Below, piece by piece: positions 57,541-64,000 of a stretch of 64,000 bases of DNA. The notes below the pieces were generated by a model. It saw only the letters and a program-made list of their open reading frames with translations, searched no databases and was not told the origin of the DNA. How positions within the stretch are numbered: position 1 is the stretch's first letter; each line of letters begins with the position of its first letter. A program made the position numbers and the translations under genes. This DNA is from Sternotherus odoratus (Eukaryota > Chordata > Testudines > Kinosternidae), in contig JAVMKO010000003.1 in the NCBI GenBank assembly GCA_032164245.1, positions 34,719,390 through 34,783,389 on the forward strand, in the 5' to 3' direction.

Positions 57541-59097
57541 GCACCCTGTGACGGTGCCCTTCTCAAATCCTATGACTGTACAATCCTAATCACTACTCCA
57601 GCACTCACTGAGCTCAAAGACTCAGTGTAGGAGGTATTTTAAGACGCCCCCCATTGCAATTTTAGCCTGATAAGTGGTGGATATTTCAGCCTAGTCCTTG
57701 GACACCTACAGTACCCAGATAGATGGGATACCATTGGACAGGATGATACCCTAGAGGTGCACAGGAGTTTATTTTTCCATTTTAAAATGTTTACGGCTTG
57801 ACCCCAATAGGTGGCTAGGGACTTTCACAAGTCTCCATGAACAAAGGTTCTGAGATCCCCTATAGAATGGTATGGTTTTCTTTTTTATTATTTCTCTGGC
57901 ATGAATCTCCCAGAACTAAAAGGATGCACCTCCCTATGTCTGGTGACTGCTTATCACTGCTCACACTTTGTGACTCTATTATTATAAAGACTATTTTCTA
58001 CTTCAAAGTGGAGAGACAGTGCTAGCTGGCGTTAGGGAATTTGGGCAAATATTTTGAGCATAACTGAAATGTTATATTATAATTATATTAGTGTGACAGC
58101 CTAAGAGTACAAAAATCACTACAGTGTAATCTGGTAAATGAAAGGTAAAAGTCTCATACAGACACTCAGCAGGTTTCCAGAAGCTTTATTCTTAGATTTG
58201 CATAATTTTATGGTGCAGAGAATATAGAACATGGAAAGTTGTCAGTTATATTGGACACTGTTGTACTACTGCTCTTCATTTTTCATTCCTCTCTCACTTT
58301 TGAAAGAAAAATCAAGGATTAAATTTTGAAAAAGGGGTGGTTTTCTTCTCCTGTGGCCCAAAATAAAGAAATCTGTTACATTATTTATCCGGAAAAGGAG
58401 GTTATAGTTACTATTAGTTAATCTTGAAGGGATCCAAAGTCAGGTTATTCTGTGAGGTGAAGGAGAGTCCATATCACCTGAAGCTCTCCTTTCCTACCAC
58501 AAAAAAAAAAAGTCAAGTTGCCCCATTAAGTCTATCATTATTTCTCTCTCTCTCAATATTCTGTCCTCTAGTTGTTCTCGCTGTCACTGTGATCAGCAGA
58601 ATGGTTCTTCTCACTAACCTCTACTGGCATCTCTTTTCCCCTTCTGCCCTATCCCTTTCACATGGGTATTGAAAGGAGATGCTGGAATAGTTTTGATGTT
58701 AGAAGTTCGAAGGTGTGCTCTTTTCTCCAGATTGGGCCAGTAGACAGCATATTGATCTTCACTCAGCTAGTTATACCCAAGACTAACCAGAGTGGCTATC
58801 AATGCATTCAAACAGTAGCAGATCCCTCTGTCTCACATTACATTTGGGACTTTGCCACAAATTATATCTCACTAGGGCCCTAGTTGATGTCAGTGGGAGT
58901 CAAACACACATCTTGTAGAATCGCACCTATAGTTAACACTCCCTAAACAGCTATTGCTACTGATTTTACATGGAAGGCACCATAGTCATGAGCAGCAGTA
59001 TAAAATCCTAAAATAGATAGTTATTCCCTCTTCCACGGTACTACACATGGCAAGTAATTAAATGCCTGGGTTGCCTGTGAATGGATATGTGGGTAGA
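57541..59097. other. Unassigned noncoding DNA
   Basis: No certain repeats or exons. A poly-A run lies at 58500-58511. Confidence 0.45.
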
Positions 59098-59300
59098 AAG
59101 AGAATTCGGTCTATTAATTAGAGCAGGGAACTGAAAGACTTCTGGGTTCCATTCTCAGCTTTGTCTCGGTTTGTTATGTAATGTTTCCCATAACCCCTTT
59201 ATACTTTTGTTCATCCATCTATAAAATGGAGATAATAATACTTTAGCCAACTCACCAAGGTGTTAGGTAACTTGATTTTATAAAAGTATTTTTCTTCTGA
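59098..59300 (+). mobile_element. MIR-like CORE-SINE, sense
   Basis: TTAATTAGAGCAGGGAACTG and CTTCTGGGTTCCATTCTCAG form the tRNA-derived head with a B-box-like GGTTCCATTC. TCATCCATCTATAAAATGGA, GATAATAATACTTTAGCC and GTGTTAGGTAACTTGATTTT follow the MIR core and 3' part. The most complete MIR-like copy in the window. Confidence 0.75.
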
Positions 59301-60354
59301 TTTTATTAAGTGGTTAATTTATTACTGACGTACAATGCTTTTGATGTTCTGTATTTATTTTGTATTTGTGCATTGCATTTAATGACAGCCACAATAATGA
59401 TGTATCTTAATGTAAAATGGAAATTTGACCAGCAAAGGGTCTGACTCTCCTCTCCCTTTTTTCCCACCAATACAACTTGATTGACTTCAACAGAACCTAT
59501 CACTGAGAGCAGTGTATGATCCCCAAAACTATAGCTAATGAATTAGATTAGGACAAACATAACCAAGGGCCATACTTAAAAGTGGGAGGCGTCTTAAAAT
59601 ACCTCCTACACTGAAGCAAAATAAATTCATGATAGAAGATAAAAAACAGACCTGGAACAGCTAAATTAGTTCAGAGATTCAAGAGCCATCTTGTGCCAGC
59701 AATTCCTCAGAGATAATCCTTGTTAGACAATGACAGATGATAGGACCAAGGGGTATAATGAAAGATAGCCAAAAAAAAAAAAACAAAAAAAAAACCAGAC
59801 ATTAAAATAACAGTTCTTCATGCAGGGAATAATAAACATTTGCCACAGTCTAATGGGCCAGTTTGTTGGCACAAAGACACTAAGGGTCATTTAAGAAGCA
59901 GTTACACATTGTCCTGAGGAAAATATCATTGCAAAAAGAATAAAAGATGCAATTTGATAAACCAAATAGTCTGCATGTATCTTTGATACCCTTTATGTGG
60001 AAATCATTCTATAAACACTTCCCTCACATTTTAGGAAAATGCAACATCAAAGAAAAAATATACTGAATAGCTTTTATATTTTTTCTGTGGAGAATTAAGA
60101 AGTCCGGACTACTAGCTTGTGCAATAAAAGTATAAGATATTATTATTAGTCAAGCAACTGCAATCATGTTGCATATAACTAATTATAATCTCTTCATATT
60201 TCCTGCTTTTGGACTAATTTTTTCTCTTAAATCTAAATGTTAATACAAGTGCTATAAATAGTGAAGAATTAGTGAAATTCTATTTTATGTGACTCTAAGA
60301 ACCGAGAGTGCTGTGCAGCAAAACATGAGCATTTCACGAGCAATCTGATAATGA
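59301..60354. other. Unassigned AT-rich DNA
   Basis: No recognised elements. An A-rich run interrupted by single C lies at 59770-59793. Confidence 0.5.
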
Positions 60355-60442
60355 AACTCATAGGACCAGCTCCTCGGCTGATCTAAATTGCCATGGCACC
60401 ATTGACTTTAATGCACTTCAGCTGAGGATATGGCTCATGCTA
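60355..60442. mobile_element. Palindromic MITE remnant
   Basis: AGCTCCTCGGCTGATCTAAA on the left and CACTTCAGCTGAGGATATGG on the right are partial complements around a centre ACCATTGACTTTAATG. Similar in plan to the element at 42682 but with different arm sequence. Confidence 0.6.
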
Positions 60443-60924
60443 TAGTTCCATTCATCAGACAGGTTGTTAAAGGAAAGACCTGTCAACCCTTTCTGAACCC
60501 AAGAGAGGATAATCATAGATTCTACTTTATATAGATTTTTAAATGGTATGCATCACTATAGTATCTGAGTGCCTACCAGTAGTGTATTAAGCGATGTGAC
60601 TAACATCCATTACTTATGGTTTGTTCTCTCATCCTTTTCTCAGAAGGAGAAGTATGTTCAGAGGGGTGTTTGGTTTTGGTGTGTGTGAGGGGAAGGGGTG
60701 CTATGTACATATGGCGGTGTGTTTCTAATAGAGGAAGCAAGACAAATAAATGTGCAAAGAGGAATGTGATGAAATGTGGGATGGACCTTGGGGGGGTTCA
60801 TTAGACACCCCCTCCCGCTCCCCCCAAAAAAGTTCTGTCTCCCACACAGATGAGCTTTACCCTTACTGTGGAAAGTTCCATTTTGCCAGAGGAGTATAAC
60901 TGTCAACCCGCTTCTTCACCCTAG
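60443..60924. other. Unassigned noncoding DNA
   Basis: Contains short G-rich and C-rich runs near 60790-60830. No exon or repeat was identified. Confidence 0.45.
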
Positions 60925-61085
60925 AGTTGTGGTCAATCTTTTAGCCATCCTAGGCCCAGGCCATTGTGTCCCTTGAAGATAAGGACTGAGGTGTTGAATG
61001 TGACTCAGTAGTCTATGGGAAGCCAATGTAGAGAGCTGAGAACAGGGGAGATGCACTTGCCATATCCTGTGTTCCTGCGATGATG
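60925..61085. mobile_element. Possible old LINE fragment
   Basis: GAAGATAAGGACTGAGGTGT, TAGTCTATGGGAAGCCAATG and TAGAGAGCTGAGAACAGGGG resemble a widespread vertebrate LINE (L2-like) phrase about 'AAGCCAGTGTAGGGA'. Too short and diverged for family or strand. Confidence 0.35.
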
Positions 61086-61920
61086 TGCTGCAGAATCTTA
61101 GATTTTATGGCCAGAAGCAGATACATCCATCAGTCTTGGAAACAAGCTTTTCATTCTGTTATTGTCTGACATGGCACTCATATTTTATAAGCCTAATGCT
61201 GAATCCTGTCATTAAGCTCTACTTATGGGGCTATAGCATGTCATCAGTGGAAGTTCTGTGCATGACCCACTATAACCATTAATCTCTCTCAAGCCTCATC
61301 ACAAACTACACATCCAATTCTATACATACAGTACAAAATTAACCATTTTTCATTCCTAAGTAAAATACTGTTTCAAAATTTATCATATAGATTTTTTTTC
61401 TTTTGGAGTGGGTGGATGGAATATAGTGTTGGAGTTACAGCTCCAGAGACTGCAGTCCTTTCTTTAGCCATAGATAAGATACACCACCTATAGCAGTGGC
61501 ACAAGCTTACACCACTCTGAATCAGTGTAGCTCCCTGGTGACCGAGATGGATCACCACGAGGAGGGCAGGTGAATTATAGTCCAGTCTCCATAGTCTGTT
61601 CATTCCTTGCCCTCTCTACTGAGGCTAGTAACAAGGATGCCAATTGAGGGCATTATTTTTATAATGTGAACATTTGCTCCCCCAAAACTGGATTGAGTTG
61701 ATAATGACCTGTGCAGAATGAAAATGGAATGAAACATACAAAAGGCTGTTTGATATATCTTATTGTTTACCTATATATCCTAGCATTTATACTGTGTTCA
61801 TCATTATGGTATCTGAGCAGCAATCCCAAATTCCATAGGCCACCCCATTCACACAGGATTTTTGCATTTCAAAATTATTTTGCACTTAATTTTAAGTTGA
61901 TCAGTAGCTAAAGCAGGGAC
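61086..61920. other. Unassigned AT-rich DNA
   Basis: No recognised repeats or exons. Confidence 0.5.
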
Positions 61921-62095
61921 TTAATATATGTGAATAAAAAGATAAAATATATGTGATGAAAAGATAACAGAAAATATATGTGAATAAAAAATATGTGAAT
62001 AAAAAATATATGTGAATAAAAAGATAAAATATATGTGAATAAAATATATGTGAATAAAAAGATAAAACATATGTGATAAAAAATAACATAGTGAA
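61921..62095. repeat. AT-rich minisatellite
   Basis: ATATATGTGAATAAAAAGAT and shorter variants (ATATGTGAATAAAA, ATATGTGATGAAAAGATAAC) recur at least eight times over 175 bp. The tyrosine/phenylalanine/isoleucine-rich frames in all three minus-strand phases are translations of this repeat and not proteins. Confidence 0.95.
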
Positions 62096-64000
62096 TTATT
62101 GTATAAAACAAACAAAATTAGAGTTTCCCACTGCACCTAACAGTAGGAGAGTGTTAACTAGTCCTTTAATCTCTGACTTTCATCAAAAACTGATGCATTG
62201 GAGTTTCAAGACTAAACTATATAGATTCTAGCTCTTGAAGGCTCTAGAAAATTGTTTACCTGGACAGCACTTTCTCTTGCATAATTACTGCTCTAGGACA
62301 AATTCTGCTTTGAGGTGTGTATTTTATGCATGCCATTAAGGACAGAATTTGTGCATCTGATGGAGGATATGGTAGTGCCAGAGTCTTGCTGAACTAGACA
62401 TACCTGACAAAATGCTGGGTTTGATAAGTGGAATGGTAAACTTTTAAATCCTCTCATTGAGACTTTTATTCACATTTATTCTATTGGAGGAGCCATTTGG
62501 CCATTTATGGAAAACTCTTTCCCTTTTTCATAAGATTATTACTTCTACCAAATCAGAAGTGAAGCAGTAGAAGCAGATGTGAATCAGTACCTGCAACCCA
62601 TGAAGAGTTAATCACTTTTGATGGGTTGTTCATAAAATGTGAGTGTTGACAACCCAGACTTAAATTCAATCAAAATACATCATGGGAGCTAACAGCATGT
62701 GAGCCATGTGAACAGTTGAGTAATCTAAAAAAAATTATTTAAAAAGCCACATGTGTGCTTCAGAAGCAGGTGTAAAAATCATTATTGTCGGGTTGAAATT
62801 ACTGCTCTGATTACATAGGGTTGTTGTTTTTTCAGATTGGGTATGTGGGTATGTGGAGAAAATATATTGAATTTAAGCAGGTGTAAATCTACACATAAAA
62901 ATCATGAAAGGAAAAAGGTTTGGAACAAAATACAGCTCTGTTGTAATTATTGTATCTATCAGGCCTACCTCAGCCGTGAGCCCAGTTGTTGGAAAGTGGG
63001 TGAAAGTTTATAAAATATTAAAATAATGTGTAACAATGATGTTGAGGGGTATGCAAAGGAGACAGAAAGGATGGATTAGTCCAATCTAAAGGGGCTATTG
63101 ATACCTCCCAAGGATTGTGTTAAGAATGTGAATGGTAAACAAAGGAGAATGGAATCAGAAATTAATGGAACAAAACTGCTGTGTTGGAAATTAGGCTTAA
63201 GTGGTGGACAAAATAATAAGGGGGTGGGTTATTTTGCCCATCACACCTTTTTAGGTGTTCTTAAAAGGACACTTTTGGTGTGTGTGTGTGGGGGGGGGGG
63301 GAGATAAGTGAGGAACAGGTCAAGAACTTAACACAGGTCTAAAGGACATTTGGCCAATGTAGTGAAACAAGATCATCATGAATACAAGTAGTAAATCACC
63401 ATGTAATATAGCTACTGTTTTTAACTGTGCTAGCTTCTTTATTATAATCATTCTCCTGCCAATATGTCTTGCCCACTTGCTGTCTGTCTTCTTCACTTGT
63501 TGAGGTACCGGTATGTATTATTTTTTATTTGTCTCTAATGAAAAAAGCTGTGAGTTGTACATGCACAACTGCTATTGAAATGAATGAGGATTGTGCAACT
63601 GCCAGAATGACTGAGCTCAAGGACTCTCTTTTCCTTTTATTTTCTGGGAGCTCTCATATATAACATGTGAACAAGGATGAATGCTCTAGTGTCAATAAAG
63701 GGAAGGTATATTCAGAACTTCAGTGTTAGATATTGTTAACTACATTGAAAACAGAGCCAAAATATTAGGAAGCCCCCAAGGTTAGTTAACATAATTTAAA
63801 TATTTCTATCACTTTGTTGTAAGTTGATCCAATTGATACATCTTAATTCTCTTTACCATAAATCAAAATGTCTTGCAATGAATTGTCACTGCACACTCCA
63901 GAGGAAAGCAGTCTGAATCCATTTCTTTGTTGCCATCTAACAGTGGTAGGATTTTATACTGTTGCCATCTAATGGTTGCCATCTAACATGGTGATCTCAG
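62096..64000. other. Unassigned noncoding DNA to window end
   Basis: No certain element in 1.9 kb. A GT/G microsatellite lies at 63278-63301. Near the end, GTTGCCATCTAA is repeated three times (63929, 63960 and 63976), a small local direct repeat. Confidence 0.45.

Noticed and set aside
61908..62136. Tyrosine/phenylalanine/isoleucine-rich frames in three minus-strand phases
   Set aside because: All are readings of the AT-rich minisatellite.

Overview
The window looks like intergenic or deep intronic DNA from a reptile, most likely a turtle. The evidence is the repeats. There are many CR1 non-LTR elements, which end in short repeats of the ATTCTATG type. There are tRNA-derived SINEs with a CR1-like tail, as described for tortoises (PolIII/SINE). 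There are MIR-like SINEs, hAT-type palindromic MITEs, a Helitron and several solo retroviral LTRs. I find no convincing host protein-coding exon, tRNA, rRNA, snRNA or miRNA gene. All recognisable coding potential is decayed reverse transcriptase or hAT transposase. Family names come from recalled consensus features and visible termini or target-site duplications (TSDs), not from a database search.

Layout. 1-5 kb: a CR1 tail, a candidate terminal-inverted-repeat (TIR) element, a palindromic hAT, a MIR-like SINE and a solo LTR with a perfect 5-bp TSD. 5-13 kb: sparse MITEs, a second MIR-like SINE and a hAT transposase relic whose two halves face opposite ways. 13-20.7 kb: an LTR, a hAT inside a CR1, then two adjacent hATs with perfect 8-bp TSDs. 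The first carries C-rich minisatellite DNA. The second holds a solo LTR with a perfect 5-bp TSD. 23-28.3 kb: stacked antisense LTR material, a SINE, a 2.1-kb solo LTR with internal tandem repeats, a CR1 with reverse transcriptase (RT) remnants and another LTR-like block. 28.9-33.1 kb: MITEs, and a CR1 tail holding a hAT together with an inverted copy of the same CR1 tail.

34-47 kb: a repeat with hammerhead-ribozyme-like core motifs (possibly a Penelope-like terminal repeat), an LTR-like block, a tRNA-SINE, a Tigger/pogo-like MITE with TA duplication, CR1 pieces, and an inverted pair of the hammerhead-like repeat. 47-54 kb: three non-LTR elements, ending in a three-level nest of old CR1, younger CR1 and Helitron. 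54-64 kb: mostly unassigned AT-rich DNA with scattered MITEs, a third hammerhead-like repeat, a MIR-like SINE and an AT-rich minisatellite.

The elements do not form a pathway. They record successive insertions, several of which can be ordered by nesting. The long repeat-poor AT-rich stretches (about 14.1-16.9, 20.7-22.9, 35.0-38.5 and 42.8-46.8 kb) are the places where conserved regulatory DNA could lie, but sequence reading alone cannot show that.
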